Source of the DNA: Winogradskyella eckloniae
GTDB lineage: Bacteria; Bacteroidota; Bacteroidia; Flavobacteriales; Flavobacteriaceae
Reading direction: 5' to 3'
DNA length: 64,000 nucleotides
Assembly (NCBI RefSeq): GCF_013249045.1
Contig: NZ_JABRWP010000001.1
Span: 124,001 to 188,000 of the forward strand
Shown: one piece after another, positions 1-9,446 of the stretch
How the letters are laid out: the number at the start of each line of letters is the position of its first letter
How positions within the stretch are numbered: position 1 is the first letter of the stretch
Program-made: the position numbers and the translations under genes
Notes under the pieces: model-generated
The model's input: the letters and a program-made list of their open reading frames with translations, nothing else
Database searches by the model: none
Told to the model about the DNA's origin: nothing

Positions 1-71
1 TGTGCTATTAATGCTGCTGTTGGTAGACCAATATAGCCCAAACCCATCATTACTACTTCAGGTTTATTCAT
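1..71 (-). CDS. wecC: UDP-N-acetyl-D-mannosamine dehydrogenase, N-terminal fragment
   Basis: Only the first 23 codons are inside the window; the gene runs off the left edge. The visible peptide begins MNKPEVVMMGLGYIGLPTAA, a Rossmann dinucleotide-binding start (GLGYIGLP) typical of UDP-glucose/UDP-ManNAc dehydrogenases. It starts one base after the wecB stop codon, so it is translationally coupled to it. The neighbour makes UDP-ManNAc, so oxidation to UDP-ManNAcA for a surface polysaccharide is the likely role. Other nucleotide-sugar dehydrogenases share this N-terminus; the choice of WecC rests mainly on the wecB neighbour. Confidence 0.75.
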   Translation of the reverse strand, partial: MNKPEVVMMGLGYIGLPTAALIA

Positions 72-72
72 T

Positions 73-1200
73 TTATAAGTTCAAAATAAATTTAACTATT
101 CGTTCACATGCTTTTCCATCTCCATAAGGATTATGAAGACTACTCATCTTCTGATAACGAACAGTATCTGTTAAAAGTATATTAGCTTCATTAACAATTT
201 TATCTGTATCAGTGCCAACTAATATCACAGTGCCAGCTTCTACTGCTTCTGGTCGCTCTGTTGTGTCCCTCATTACCAAAACAGGCTTACCTAAACTTGG
301 AGCTTCCTCTTGAACGCCTCCACTGTCAGTAATTATTAAATAAGAATGGTTCATTAACCACACAAATGCTGGATACGATAACGGTTTAATTAACTTAATG
401 TTTTCTTGATCACTCAATAACTCAAAAACAGGTTTTTGAACATTTGGATTTAAATGTACTGGATAAACTATTTGCACATCATTATGATTTTGCACTATAT
501 TTTTTAACGCTGCACAGATATTAATAAATCCTTCTCCATGATTTTCTCGTCTATGTCCTGTTACTAAAATTAATCTTTTATTTGCGTCTATATTAGTCTT
601 TAAATACTCAATTTCAACATCTTCAAAATTTTCAACATTTACTATATTAGTGCTATATTTTAAAGCATCAATAACGGTATTACCGGTAACTAAAATACTG
701 GCTTCTTTAACATTTTCATTCAATAAATTAATTTTTGCCGTAGGCGTTGGTGCAAAATGATAATCTGACAAACGACCAGTAATACTTCTGTTAATTTCTT
801 CTGGGAAAGGGGAGCGTTTATTAAATGTTCTTAAACCCGCTTCGACATGACATACTTTAGCACCAGAATAAAACGCTGCTATACTTGCAGACATCGTTGT
901 TGTTGTGTCTCCATGAACATAGACAAAATCTGGCTTAAAATCTTCTAATATTGGTTTTAAATCAGTTATAATCTCAGCTGTTAAATTATACAGGTTCTGA
1001 TTGGGTTTCATTAAATCTAAATCATAATCTGGTATAATCTTAAAAAAATCTAATACTTGATCTAACATTTCCCTATGTTGTGCTGTAATGCACACTTTAG
1101 TTTCAAAGTCATTAGAATAATTCGAGAACGCCTTCACCAATGGCGCCATTTTTATGGCTTCAGGACGTGTTCCAAAAATGATAAGATTTTTCTTCTTCAT
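73..1200 (-). CDS. wecB: UDP-N-acetylglucosamine 2-epimerase (non-hydrolysing)
   Basis: Interconverts UDP-GlcNAc and UDP-ManNAc in the cytoplasm, supplying ManNAc-type sugars for surface polysaccharide. The 375-aa length is normal. The N-terminus carries the family signature [12 protein letters not shown] (about residues 10-21). HVEAGLRT, the FPEEINR segment and the C-terminal [21 protein letters not shown] segment that binds the UDP part are also present. It lies in a minus-strand polysaccharide operon, followed one base later by wecC and preceded by rfbD across a 116-bp gap with no clear terminator. Confidence 0.95.
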   Translation of the reverse strand: MKKKNLIIFGTRPEAIKMAPLVKAFSNYSNDFETKVCITAQHREMLDQVLDFFKIIPDYDLDLMKPNQNLYNLTAEIITDLKPILEDFKPDFVYVHGDTTTTMSASIAAFYSGAKVCHVEAGLRTFNKRSPFPEEINRSITGRLSDYHFAPTPTAKINLLNENVKEASILVTGNTVIDALKYSTNIVNVENFEDVEIEYLKTNIDANKRLILVTGHRRENHGEGFINICAALKNIVQNHNDVQIVYPVHLNPNVQKPVFELLSDQENIKLIKPLSYPAFVWLMNHSYLIITDSGGVQEEAPSLGKPVLVMRDTTERPEAVEAGTVILVGTDTDKIVNEANILLTDTVRYQKMSSLHNPYGDGKACERIVKFILNL

Positions 1201-1316
1201 GCAAGAATTGTAGTCAGTATTAAACTTAAAAAAATTATGCTAGACATAGGTATTACAAAAATACTATTATAATTGAGTTGGCCTATAATTTGTAATGCTA
1301 AACAACCGTAATAAGC

Positions 1317-2189
1317 CTATGAATAATTGATATTACGATTTAAATTAGTAATAGCAGTTTCTAGGCTGGTTTTCCAACAAGGAATTTCAATATCTAATCT
1401 TTCTTTAATTTTAAAAGAATCTAATACACTATACTTAGGTCGCACAGCTTTGGTTGGATAATCTTTACTTTCTATTTTATTTAAAATGATAGGAGAGTTA
1501 CTTAGTTTAAAGATTTCTCCAGCAAACTCATACCAACTTATTGCTCCGTTATTACTAAAATGATAAAGACCATAACACTTACTTTTACCTTCAATTAAAC
1601 ACAATATAACATGTGCTAAATCTACAGCATATGTTGGGCTTCCTATTTGGTCGCTAACAACATTTATCTCTTCGCGTTCTTTCCCGAATTTGAGCATAGT
1701 TTTTAAAAAGTTATTTCCAAATTCTGAATACAACCAAGAGGTTCTAATTATAAAATGATTATTCAAAATTTTAGAAATTTCTGTTTCACCTTCCAGTTTA
1801 GTTTTACCATATATTCCTAATGGATTAGTCGATGCATCTTCAGAATATGGCACAGACGCAGTTCCGTCAAACACAAAATCTGTAGACACATGGATGAGGG
1901 TAACATTATGTTTTTGGCAAGCTATAGCCAAATTCTTAGCTCCTAACACATTTATTTTATGAGCTAAAGCGCTTTCCGATTCGGCTTTATCAACATTGGT
2001 ATAGGCTGCACAATTTATGCAGTAATCAAACTGTTTTGAACTAAATGCAGCTTCTAAAGACTCATCATTTGTAATATCTAATTCTGAAGATGATTTAAAA
2101 CTAAATTGTAGACTAGGATATTGTTGTGAAATATGCTTTACACATTGTGCCAATTGACCAGTTTTACCCGTAACTAAAACTGTTAACAT
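1317..2189 (-). CDS. rfbD: dTDP-4-dehydrorhamnose reductase
   Basis: NADPH-dependent last step of dTDP-L-rhamnose synthesis. The 290-aa protein is a short-chain dehydrogenase-type enzyme with an N-terminal VTGKTGQL nucleotide-binding loop, an STDFVFDG segment and the catalytic YGKTKLEGE (YxxxK) motif. Its start overlaps the end of rfbC by 7 bp, so the two are translationally coupled. The upstream enzymes rfbA and rfbB are not in the window and must lie elsewhere. Confidence 0.94.
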   Translation of the reverse strand: MLTVLVTGKTGQLAQCVKHISQQYPSLQFSFKSSSELDITNDESLEAAFSSKQFDYCINCAAYTNVDKAESESALAHKINVLGAKNLAIACQKHNVTLIHVSTDFVFDGTASVPYSEDASTNPLGIYGKTKLEGETEISKILNNHFIIRTSWLYSEFGNNFLKTMLKFGKEREEINVVSDQIGSPTYAVDLAHVILCLIEGKSKCYGLYHFSNNGAISWYEFAGEIFKLSNSPIILNKIESKDYPTKAVRPKYSVLDSFKIKERLDIEIPCWKTSLETAITNLNRNINYS

Positions 2190-2731
2190 GTCTCGGCATC
2201 TTTAAAATTAGGAAGTATTAGATCTTTTTCTGAAAGAATAAAATCTGACTCTGGTAAAAACCAATTAATGTTTAAATATTTATCATTAAATATAATTCCT
2301 GTTTCAGAAGCTTTATTATAAAATTCATCACATTTGTAGCTAAAAATAGTATTATCTTCTAATACTATAAACCCATGAGCAAATCCTTTAGGGATAAACA
2401 ACTGTGTCTTATTCTCTTCGGTTAACTCAATAGAAAAATGTTTTCCGAAGGTGTCTGACTCTCTTCTCATATCAACAACAACATCCCATACACGTCCTTT
2501 AATAACCCTAACCAGCTTAGCTTGACTATACTTGCCTTTTTGGTAATGTAAACCCCTTAAAACACCTCTAGATGACTTAGATTCATTATCCTGTACAAAC
2601 TGAATATCTAATCCTAATTTTTCATTAAAGGTTTGCTGATTAAAGGACTCTATAAAATAACCTCGATTATCTTTAAAAATTGAAGGTTGTATGATATAAC
2701 ACCCTTTTAGTTTTGATTCTTCTATAGTCAT
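2183..2731 (-). CDS. rfbC: dTDP-4-dehydrorhamnose 3,5-epimerase
   Basis: Cupin-fold epimerase acting before RfbD in dTDP-L-rhamnose synthesis. The 182-aa length is typical. Visible family motifs are the DNRGYFIES start, the catalytic-histidine segment SRGVLRGLHYQ, the KLVRVIKGRVWDVVVDMR strand pair and FIPKGFAHGF. It begins 14 bp after the wzz-like gene and overlaps rfbD at its 3' end, so it sits inside the polysaccharide operon. Confidence 0.95.
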   Translation of the reverse strand: MTIEESKLKGCYIIQPSIFKDNRGYFIESFNQQTFNEKLGLDIQFVQDNESKSSRGVLRGLHYQKGKYSQAKLVRVIKGRVWDVVVDMRRESDTFGKHFSIELTEENKTQLFIPKGFAHGFIVLEDNTIFSYKCDEFYNKASETGIIFNDKYLNINWFLPESDFILSEKDLILPNFKDAETC

Positions 2732-2745
2732 TCTATGCGCTTATA

Positions 2746-3798
2746 TTATTTATAGTTTTTAATAAAACTAAAAGCCTTTATTGATAAAAAAAACAAGAAT
2801 AAAAATGTCAAAGTCAAAATTGGAAATAAATAGGTATATCGTCTTCTTATATTGTTGTCCTTTTTACCAATTTTATCAAATGGTGTTAAAACATCGTAAA
2901 TAGTATTTTCTTCAGCAACCGTTAGATTTAGCATATTTAACTCTTTCCTTAAACTGAGTTCTCTTAAAAACAAATCAAATTCCTTTGTTTCTCTTTTTTC
3001 TTCTTGAAGTGGCAAAACATTAGATAAGCCTAGTGATATATTTGGGTTTTTAGAATCATTTTTAATGGCTTCTAAATACGTTTTTTGAATACTATCTAAT
3101 CGATCTAATTGCAGCATTAAAGACGCACGCTCTATATCTGCTAAAGTATCTCTGACGCTTTTTTGATACTCTGAAAATTCATTCTCTAAAGTCTTCTTAA
3201 ATCCTTTATGTAATTCAGGAAATATGTCAACCTGAATTGATTTTGCTTTAATTGCAAATAATCTACTTGACATTAAGTCTCTATTATTGATATATTCTTT
3301 ATAACTCAATTCATCAACTAAAGAGGTATCAACTGATTGTACATATTCATCATACTCAATAAACAAATCATTTTGTGATTCAGGGCCAGCATACAATTCA
3401 AAACCAACTAATGTTTTAGCTTTAATTGTGTCCATTTCAAAAATGGTCGCTAATTCCGTAAGATTACCTGAACCAATTAAGGCATTAAAATATTCAATAT
3501 TACTTGCAAGTTGATATTTTGAATCAAAATGCGGTTTAACCACCATTTCAGAATAATATATAGGATCACCTGATTTTTCATATACATAACCCAATATGGC
3601 AGTAATTATAAGCGCAGCTGCAACAATTTTAAAATTATCAACTAATGGCTTTATAACATAGATAAATGCTGAGAATATCCCTTTAAAAATACGGCCAAAA
3701 AAAGCAAATAATTTTTCAAACAATTTGCCAATAGCATTAAACAATTGCCCTAAATCAACCTCTTCGCTTTGTGGTGGTTGTGGTAATTTTTCACTCAT
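2746..3798 (-). CDS. Wzz-like polysaccharide chain-length determinant protein
   Basis: 350-aa inner-membrane protein with a transmembrane segment near residues 55-75 and a second one close to the C-terminus (around 320-345), enclosing a largely helical periplasmic domain. This two-TM architecture is that of Wzz/polysaccharide co-polymerases, which set O-antigen or capsule chain length. Its position between a DUF6909-like gene (3 bp upstream) and rfbC (14 bp downstream) supports a role in surface polysaccharide. It has no fused tyrosine kinase domain. Confidence 0.72.
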   Translation of the reverse strand: MSEKLPQPPQSEEVDLGQLFNAIGKLFEKLFAFFGRIFKGIFSAFIYVIKPLVDNFKIVAAALIITAILGYVYEKSGDPIYYSEMVVKPHFDSKYQLASNIEYFNALIGSGNLTELATIFEMDTIKAKTLVGFELYAGPESQNDLFIEYDEYVQSVDTSLVDELSYKEYINNRDLMSSRLFAIKAKSIQVDIFPELHKGFKKTLENEFSEYQKSVRDTLADIERASLMLQLDRLDSIQKTYLEAIKNDSKNPNISLGLSNVLPLQEEKRETKEFDLFLRELSLRKELNMLNLTVAEENTIYDVLTPFDKIGKKDNNIRRRYTYLFPILTLTFLFLFFLSIKAFSFIKNYK

Positions 3799-3801
3799 TA
3801 T

Positions 3802-5484
3802 TTATGAATTAAATATTTGTTCTAATATCTTTTTTGTAATCACGTATGTTGGTTTTACACCAGAAGTTCCTAAACCTCCAGATGCTAATGTGCTTCCTGT
3901 TTCTAATGGGTTATCACTAGCATAGTAAGCATATCTTACCTTTACATCATCATTGATACTGCCTCTTACTCTAGAAGCTGCTTGTATTGCTTTTTGATAA
4001 TGCGCACCTTCCATCTCTAATCCAATTACATTCCAGGTTGAATTCTTAAAGAACTTCAAAATTTCTTTATTTTGAAGCGACGTACCAAGCACAGTAACCA
4101 TTGTACCTTCATAAACAGAAACGCCACAATCTTTTAAATCATCTTTTGTTAATTCGTTTTCAAAAGGGTAATTATCTGCCGTACCTTCAAAAATATGAGC
4201 ATTAGGAATCATTACATCACCTTTTCCGCCTTCTAAAATACCTGCTTTACCCATTATAGATATAGACTTTACATCTAAATGCACCTTTTTACCATCCACT
4301 TTTATAGGCTTTAAAAATTCATCTAAGGTTTCATAAGCCTGCTCTCCAAATGCATAGTCCATTACAAAAATAACCGCCTTCTTTTCTACCTTTTCCTCTA
4401 AATATTTAAATTCTGATTTTGAAAAATCAATCTTATCGGTATCAAAAATCTGAATATCAATGTTGGTTCCAGATGTATCCTTTATCTGAATCATCCCATT
4501 TTGCAACGCTGATTTCTCCACTTTATTGCGCATGGCTGCATTTTTTGAATTACTTAGTTCTTCATAAGTTTCAAAAATATCCTTTTTAGCATCTGCCCCT
4601 TTTAATGTACCTTTTGCAAACAAAGAGTTCATTACACTATGCATATTTGCACTAATGATATGAATTGGACGCTCTAATAATCCGTTTTTTTGCAGTGCAG
4701 ATTTAATGGTATCTGCCCACGCTTCTCCATGTATATGATGCCCTAATCGTTCTCTTAATACTGGACTAAAAGTAATGGTGCGTTTGTTATTATTTACCGT
4801 TTCTTCTATGGCTAATTTACCTAACCAATATACAATTTGTAATAAACGTTCTGGCTGATTTTCTGTCGCAAATTTAGGATAGGCTTCTGTTAATTCATTA
4901 AACGTTCTACCCAATATATTTGCAGTATGCGTAATCGCAATTTCGCGCTCTTTTTGTGTCAGTTTTTTAGTAGAGGTTACCGCGTTTTCTAATTTTTTCC
5001 AATCTCTTACTGTGGTACCTTCTTCGTCTATAATAACACGTTTGCTTATTTTATGCGATTCTACAAATAAGAATGTTAAGTGCGTTAAAATATCGTAAAT
5101 CTCAGAACGCCCTCTTGTAATTTCTATATTCATTTGCTCATCGTCAATGCGATAGCAATTTCTTCTTCTTTTAGGTGGAATTATAGCTTTAAAATGCGAA
5201 TTTGCATAACCTTCATCACTTGTAAGGTTAATAAACGTACATTCTTCTATGCCATGAGGTAAACGATCTACAACATAAAGTAAGCCTTCTAATTCTGCTT
5301 TTTCTTCTCCTATAGAACCATAAATTTCTGGACGTAAAAGCAATAAAGCTTCGCGTAAGGTTTCTCCAGAAACTCCCATGGGTTTATAAAAACCACGATT
5401 AAAAAGATGACGCATCGTAATATACATGCGTTCTATTGCGCTTGAGCTTTCTTGTGCTCTTGTTCTTTCGTGTTTTTTCTTCAT
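3802..5484 (-). CDS. DUF6909-like protein with nucleoside-phosphorylase-like C-terminal half
   Basis: 560-aa cytoplasmic protein with no signal peptide or membrane segment. I believe it belongs to the Bacteroidota family DUF6909, recalled rather than searched. Residues 1-290 are basic and helical with no recognised motif. Residues 370-555 resemble the purine nucleoside phosphorylase/MTA nucleosidase fold: a glycine-rich segment around 411-424 (GKAGILEGGKGDVMIP), the motif GLEMEGAHY at 488-496 that resembles the substrate-binding MEMEGA of that superfamily, and YASDNP near 521. The gene has its own promoter-like TATATTTG just upstream (5508-5515) and runs into wzz after 3 bp. Function unknown; a nucleoside or nucleotide-sugar role is an inference. 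Confidence 0.6.
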   Translation of the reverse strand: MKKKHERTRAQESSSAIERMYITMRHLFNRGFYKPMGVSGETLREALLLLRPEIYGSIGEEKAELEGLLYVVDRLPHGIEECTFINLTSDEGYANSHFKAIIPPKRRRNCYRIDDEQMNIEITRGRSEIYDILTHLTFLFVESHKISKRVIIDEEGTTVRDWKKLENAVTSTKKLTQKEREIAITHTANILGRTFNELTEAYPKFATENQPERLLQIVYWLGKLAIEETVNNNKRTITFSPVLRERLGHHIHGEAWADTIKSALQKNGLLERPIHIISANMHSVMNSLFAKGTLKGADAKKDIFETYEELSNSKNAAMRNKVEKSALQNGMIQIKDTSGTNIDIQIFDTDKIDFSKSEFKYLEEKVEKKAVIFVMDYAFGEQAYETLDEFLKPIKVDGKKVHLDVKSISIMGKAGILEGGKGDVMIPNAHIFEGTADNYPFENELTKDDLKDCGVSVYEGTMVTVLGTSLQNKEILKFFKNSTWNVIGLEMEGAHYQKAIQAASRVRGSINDDVKVRYAYYASDNPLETGSTLASGGLGTSGVKPTYVITKKILEQIFNS

Positions 5485-5507
5485 ATTAATTGTGCCATTT
5501 TAACACA

Positions 5508-5515
5508 CAAATATA
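5508..5515 (-). promoter_or_regulatory. TAnnTTTG (-7) promoter element for the DUF6909-polysaccharide operon
   Basis: On the minus strand the bases read TATATTTG, an exact match to the Bacteroidota -7 element. It lies 23 bp before the start at 5484 and between GH3 and this gene. It suggests the operon running to wecC starts here and not at GH3. No convincing -33 TTG was seen. Confidence 0.45.
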
Positions 5516-5518
5516 GGT

Positions 5519-7021
5519 TTATTTAGTCAGATTAAATTGGTATAAACAGTCTGCAATTTTTCGGTCGTTAGAGAGCCTCGGAATTTTATTTTGCCCTCCC
5601 AATTTCCCTATTGATTTCATGTAAGTTTGAAATCCGTCTTTTTTAATTTTAGTGATCTTTAATGACCTTAAAACCTTACCGTCTATTAAATCTAGATAAT
5701 AAGAATTTTGGTGTTTTAATGACGTTTCTAATGCTTCGATGAATTGGGCTTCATCATCTGGTTCGTGTTCAAACTCAATTAACCATTCATGGTATGGCAA
5801 GCCTTCTTCAGGATTTATCTGTGGCGCAACTGTAAATTCGTTTACCGAAATTGAAGTGTTTTCTGTCGCTTCTTTTAAAGCTTGTTCTACTTCTTTACCT
5901 ATAACATGTTCTCCAAATGCCGATATAAAATGTTTTATTCTTCCGCTTACAATCACTCTATATGGTTTTAATGATGTAAACTGAACAGTATCTCCGATAT
6001 TGTATGCCCAAAGTCCTGCTGTTGTAGAAATAATCATAACATAATTTACGCTTAACTTTACATCTGCAATTGTGATGCGTTTTGGGTGATCTTCAAAGAA
6101 GTGTTCGGCTTCTATAAACTCATAAAAAATCCCTGAATTTAATTGAAGTAACATGCCTTTTTCTTTTTGTTGATCTTGAAATGCAAAAAAGCCTTCACTA
6201 GCAGGATAGAGTTCTATGCTATCTACTTTTCTTCCTATTAAGTTCTCAAATTTAGCTCTGTAAGGTTCATAGTTTACACCTCCAAATATGAAAAGATTGA
6301 AATTCTTAAAAAGATCACCTACGTTTTTACCTGACTTCTCAATCAATTTTTCGAAATACATTTGCACCCAAGATGGAATACCAGAAATGATACTCATATC
6401 TTCATTGATAGTTTCCTCTACAATGGCATCTACCTTCGTTTCCCAATCATCTATACAATTAGTTTCTAGGCTAGGCATTCTGTTTTTTTGAAGATATTTG
6501 GGAACGTAATGCGCAACGATACCTGAAAGGCGTCCTAATTTAATACCATTCTTTTCTTCTAAAATTGGGCTTCCTTGAAGAAAAATCATTTTTCCATCTA
6601 CAAATTTTGCATTACCTGTTTCATGGATGTACATTAATATGGCATTTCTAGCAGCTTCTACATGCGTTGGCATACTTTCTTTGGTAATGGGTATATATTT
6701 TGCTCCAGAGGTTGTGCCAGAGGTTTTTGCAAAATAGATTGGCTTACCTTTCCATAAAACATCTTTCTCTCCTGCAACTACGCGTTCTACGTAAGGTTTT
6801 AATGCTTCGTAATCTCGTATTGGTACCTGATTTTGAAATTCTTCAATTGTAGAAATTGAATTAAAATTATGGTCTTTTCCGAAGGCTGTATCTTTTGCTT
6901 CAGATATTAAGTTGTAAAATACTTTTTGCTGCGTTTCTATTGGTTTAGACGACCACTTTTTTATAGATTTATATACACGTTTTGCAAATGGTTTTGCTAA
7001 GGCTGCTTTTATTGATAACAT
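5519..7021 (-). CDS. GH3 auxin-responsive promoter family protein (acyl-amido synthetase-like)
   Basis: 500-aa cytoplasmic protein of the ANL adenylating superfamily. The ATP-binding P-loop-like motif FAKTSGTTSGAKYIPIT is near residues 92-108, followed by the mid-region ELYPASEGFF and the C-terminal hinge VSGRIKHFISAFGEHVIG. GH3 enzymes couple acyl acids to amino acids; bacterial homologues are widespread in Flavobacteriia but their substrates are not known to me. It ends 34 bp before the DUF6909 gene on the same strand. Confidence 0.88.
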   Translation of the reverse strand: MLSIKAALAKPFAKRVYKSIKKWSSKPIETQQKVFYNLISEAKDTAFGKDHNFNSISTIEEFQNQVPIRDYEALKPYVERVVAGEKDVLWKGKPIYFAKTSGTTSGAKYIPITKESMPTHVEAARNAILMYIHETGNAKFVDGKMIFLQGSPILEEKNGIKLGRLSGIVAHYVPKYLQKNRMPSLETNCIDDWETKVDAIVEETINEDMSIISGIPSWVQMYFEKLIEKSGKNVGDLFKNFNLFIFGGVNYEPYRAKFENLIGRKVDSIELYPASEGFFAFQDQQKEKGMLLQLNSGIFYEFIEAEHFFEDHPKRITIADVKLSVNYVMIISTTAGLWAYNIGDTVQFTSLKPYRVIVSGRIKHFISAFGEHVIGKEVEQALKEATENTSISVNEFTVAPQINPEEGLPYHEWLIEFEHEPDDEAQFIEALETSLKHQNSYYLDLIDGKVLRSLKITKIKKDGFQTYMKSIGKLGGQNKIPRLSNDRKIADCLYQFNLTK

Positions 7022-7227
7022 TATGTATTGTACAATTTAAACCTGTTAATAATTAAACTTTGTTGAGCTTTTCTAAATTTGATGCGTGTAAAACGTTATA
7101 CTTTCAATATAAAAAGAATCTATTTTGTTTTAAAGGCGCTTTAAAAAATTTTCTTCTTGAAATATTATTTTTTGTTTTTATTCACACCAAAAGACAGATA
7201 GTGATAGACGAGATCTATTGCGTATTT

Positions 7228-8097
7228 TTATTCAAAATCTATAAAATTTGTTGGGTCTACAGAATAGCCTTTACTCCACAACTCAAAATGAAGATGCGGT
7301 CCTGTGGTTAATTCACCTCCATCACCAGACATTGCTATGACTTCGCCCGACTTTACTAAATCGCCTTGAGATTTAGTAATCGCCGAATTGTGTTTGTACA
7401 CCGAAATTAACTCTCTATTGTGCTCAATTATTACAACATATCCTGTTTCTATAGTCCATTCTGCAAAGATAATTGTTCCGTCTGCAGTTGCTTTTACTGG
7501 TGTGTTTATTGGTACTACAATATCTACTGCAAAATGCTTTTCTTTTAGGTTATAGCCTTCTGAAATATTACCATTTACAGGAGGATAGAGCACGTAGTTA
7601 GATTGATCACCAACGGTCTCAAATAAATTATACTTATCTTCTTTTTCTACCTTAAGTCTTAGAAGGGAATCTTCTCGGTTGGTTGGCACCTGTAAAATAT
7701 CTAAGTCATTTTGTGCTGCTTCCATTAACGAGTCTCTATTAAATTCTAATGAAGACACATCACCTGTTAATACTTTTCTTATTGAAGCAAAATAGAGTTT
7801 ATCTACTTCTAGCTTTTGTACTAACGAATCTGTTTTTAAGCTTAATTTAGTGGCATCACTCTTTAATTTTGCTGAAGAATATCCTGGAATATATTCTCTA
7901 AGTGGTGTAAATGCTATTAGTAATACAGTAAAGAATATAAGAGATATTGCAGAAAGTGATGTTAAAATAAACACGTTTAGACGTGTTAATTTTATAGCAA
8001 ATCGCTCTTCAAAAGTATCTTCGTTTAAGATTACTAAACGATACTTGTGAAGTAGCTTTTTAGCTAATTTCTTTTCCTTTTTTTTCTTTTTTGCCAT
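7228..8097 (-). CDS. M23 family (LytM-type) peptidoglycan endopeptidase
   Basis: 289 aa. A very basic cytoplasmic start (MAKKKKKEKK) is followed by one transmembrane anchor at about residues 42-63, a coiled region, and a periplasmic M23 domain from about 180 to 285. The zinc-ligand motifs are visible: HFAVDI (HxxxD) and HLHFELW (HxH). All ligands appear present, so it is probably active in cleaving peptidoglycan cross-links and not a degenerate activator. It is divergent from tatA across 114 bp. Confidence 0.92.
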   Translation of the reverse strand: MAKKKKKEKKLAKKLLHKYRLVILNEDTFEERFAIKLTRLNVFILTSLSAISLIFFTVLLIAFTPLREYIPGYSSAKLKSDATKLSLKTDSLVQKLEVDKLYFASIRKVLTGDVSSLEFNRDSLMEAAQNDLDILQVPTNREDSLLRLKVEKEDKYNLFETVGDQSNYVLYPPVNGNISEGYNLKEKHFAVDIVVPINTPVKATADGTIIFAEWTIETGYVVIIEHNRELISVYKHNSAITKSQGDLVKSGEVIAMSGDGGELTTGPHLHFELWSKGYSVDPTNFIDFE

Positions 8098-8102
8098 TAA
8101 AA

Positions 8103-8110
8103 CAAAATTA
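8103..8110 (-). promoter_or_regulatory. Possible -7 element for the M23 peptidase gene
   Basis: Minus strand reads TAATTTTG (TAnnTTTG), only 5 bp before the start codon, which would give an almost leaderless mRNA. AT-rich sequence makes chance matches likely. Confidence 0.25.
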
Positions 8111-8184
8111 GTTAAAATACTGAAATGGCAATATATTAAAGTCCTAAAGTTAACATAACAACACTATAATTAAACTATAATTAC

Positions 8185-8192
8185 TAACTTTG
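8185..8192 (+). promoter_or_regulatory. TAnnTTTG (-7) promoter element for tatA
   Basis: TAACTTTG matches the Bacteroidota -7 element and lies 19 bp before the tatA start codon in the divergent M23/tatA intergenic region. The -33 element is weak. Confidence 0.5.
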
Positions 8193-8211
8193 CAGCATTA
8201 AATTAAAAGTT

Positions 8212-8391
8212 ATGAGTTTAAGCATGTTACCATTAATGATTGGAATGCCTCAGGTAATTCTTATCGCAGTTGTAGTTTTATTAATTTTTGGTGGAAAAAA
8301 AATACCAGAATTAATGAAAGGGTTAGGAAGTGGAATTAAGGAATTTAAAGATGCTAGCAAAGATAATGATTCTGCAGAGCGTAAAGAATAG
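8212..8391 (+). CDS. tatA: Twin-arginine translocase subunit TatA
   Basis: 59-aa protein. It has one N-terminal transmembrane helix (about residues 14-27) followed directly by FGGKKIPELMKGLGSGIKEFK. That is the TatA hinge FG plus amphipathic helix with the conserved IPEL and KGLG motifs. It is shorter than E. coli TatA (89 aa) but normal for Bacteroidota. It forms the protein-conducting element of the Tat pathway with TatC, which is not in this window. Monocistronic, ending at a strong bidirectional terminator. Confidence 0.95.
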   Translation: MSLSMLPLMIGMPQVILIAVVVLLIFGGKKIPELMKGLGSGIKEFKDASKDNDSAERKE

Positions 8392-8411
8392 TATTACACT
8401 TCTTAGATATA

Positions 8412-8444
8412 AAAAAAGCCAACTTAAATAAGTTGGCTTTTTTA
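8412..8444. terminator. Bidirectional rho-independent terminator
   Basis: Perfect stem AAAAAAGCCAACTT / AAGTTGGCTTTTTT with a 4-nt loop. A-runs and T-runs on both sides let it end transcripts of tatA (+) and of the convergent DUF4837 gene (-). Confidence 0.9.
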
Positions 8445-9425
8445 TTATTTTATAGTTATCGATTTTATCATGGCTTCGAGCTCAAAAATATAATCTCGTT
8501 TAGGTAGTGATGGTGCATAGACATAGCCATCTGCTAGTAAATATCTGTTGTTAATTTTATCTTCTATTGCGTAAGTAATAAATGGGCCTGCCATACTATA
8601 ACCTTGCATATCCCACATGCCTCTTACTTCGTAAGCTGGCTTATTGTCTATTATGGTTTTAAACATTGATGGCACATAAGCATCTTCAACAGCCATATAA
8701 ATGCCGTCTTCACCAGGAATTTTAGTTTTAGTAATATTATCTCTCATTTTTATAATATCTACAATAGTGCTATCGCCTTGAGATATGGTTTCCATAGGCA
8801 CTTCATATAGCATAAGCTCAATGGTTTTAGAATTTTTTAAGTTTTTACGGATCCAATAAAAATCATCCTCTGCCTTACTAATTCTATATGCCGAAGGAAT
8901 ATCAATAGTTATACCTAATTGGTCTTCCATTTTTTTATCAGCTAATAAAGAAAGGTTAATGCGTCTTAACTTTTCCTTTACCTCTTCCTTATTAAACGCA
9001 TCTATTATTTTGTCTTTATTTTCATTTAATTGTGCTATAATCTCTTCGTTAGTTTTACCACTAACAACAGCTACCGTTTGAGGTTTAGCATATACGTTAT
9101 TTAAAATCTTTGTTGTACTTTCTAAATTACCTTTTTCAATTTTTAGAACAATTCTGTTTCTTGCGGCAAAACCGTCGAACACTTGAGGTGGAATTTGACG
9201 CATACTAAACATAGGTTCTTCTGTTGGCAAACCATTTAATGGCGCTGCAAAAACATCTCTTATTGATTCGCCAACGCTATCTTCCCACAATATGTTATCT
9301 GCCACTATTGAAATTGTATTTAAATTTCCATTAGAATCTGGTAAATACATTTGGCTATCTTTTTTCTCTGACTCGCCACAAGCCATTAACAATACACTTA
9401 ATAATACTGTATAAAACGCTTTCAT
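8445..9425 (-). CDS. DUF4837 family lipoprotein
   Basis: 326-aa lipoprotein: signal peptide with lipobox ending at Cys16 (LLMACGES). The body matches my recollection of the Bacteroidota family DUF4837, with an opening such as GNLNTISIVADNILW that looks like the conserved start. Its role is unknown. It lies 21 bp after the MltD-like gene on the same strand, so it may act in cell-wall or envelope maintenance. No catalytic motif was seen. Confidence 0.8.
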   Translation of the reverse strand: MKAFYTVLLSVLLMACGESEKKDSQMYLPDSNGNLNTISIVADNILWEDSVGESIRDVFAAPLNGLPTEEPMFSMRQIPPQVFDGFAARNRIVLKIEKGNLESTTKILNNVYAKPQTVAVVSGKTNEEIIAQLNENKDKIIDAFNKEEVKEKLRRINLSLLADKKMEDQLGITIDIPSAYRISKAEDDFYWIRKNLKNSKTIELMLYEVPMETISQGDSTIVDIIKMRDNITKTKIPGEDGIYMAVEDAYVPSMFKTIIDNKPAYEVRGMWDMQGYSMAGPFITYAIEDKINNRYLLADGYVYAPSLPKRDYIFELEAMIKSITIK

Positions 9426-9446
9426 AAGTTAAAATTTTTTGATGGT

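Noticed and set aside
1075..1272. 65-codon plus-strand frame overlapping the wecB start
   Set aside because: Mostly antisense to wecB and of low-complexity composition; wecB is secure by its motifs.
7060..7311. 83-codon plus-strand frame across the GH3/M23 gap
   Set aside because: Its 3' third lies antisense inside the M23 gene and the rest is Phe/Lys-rich as expected from A/T runs; no family match.
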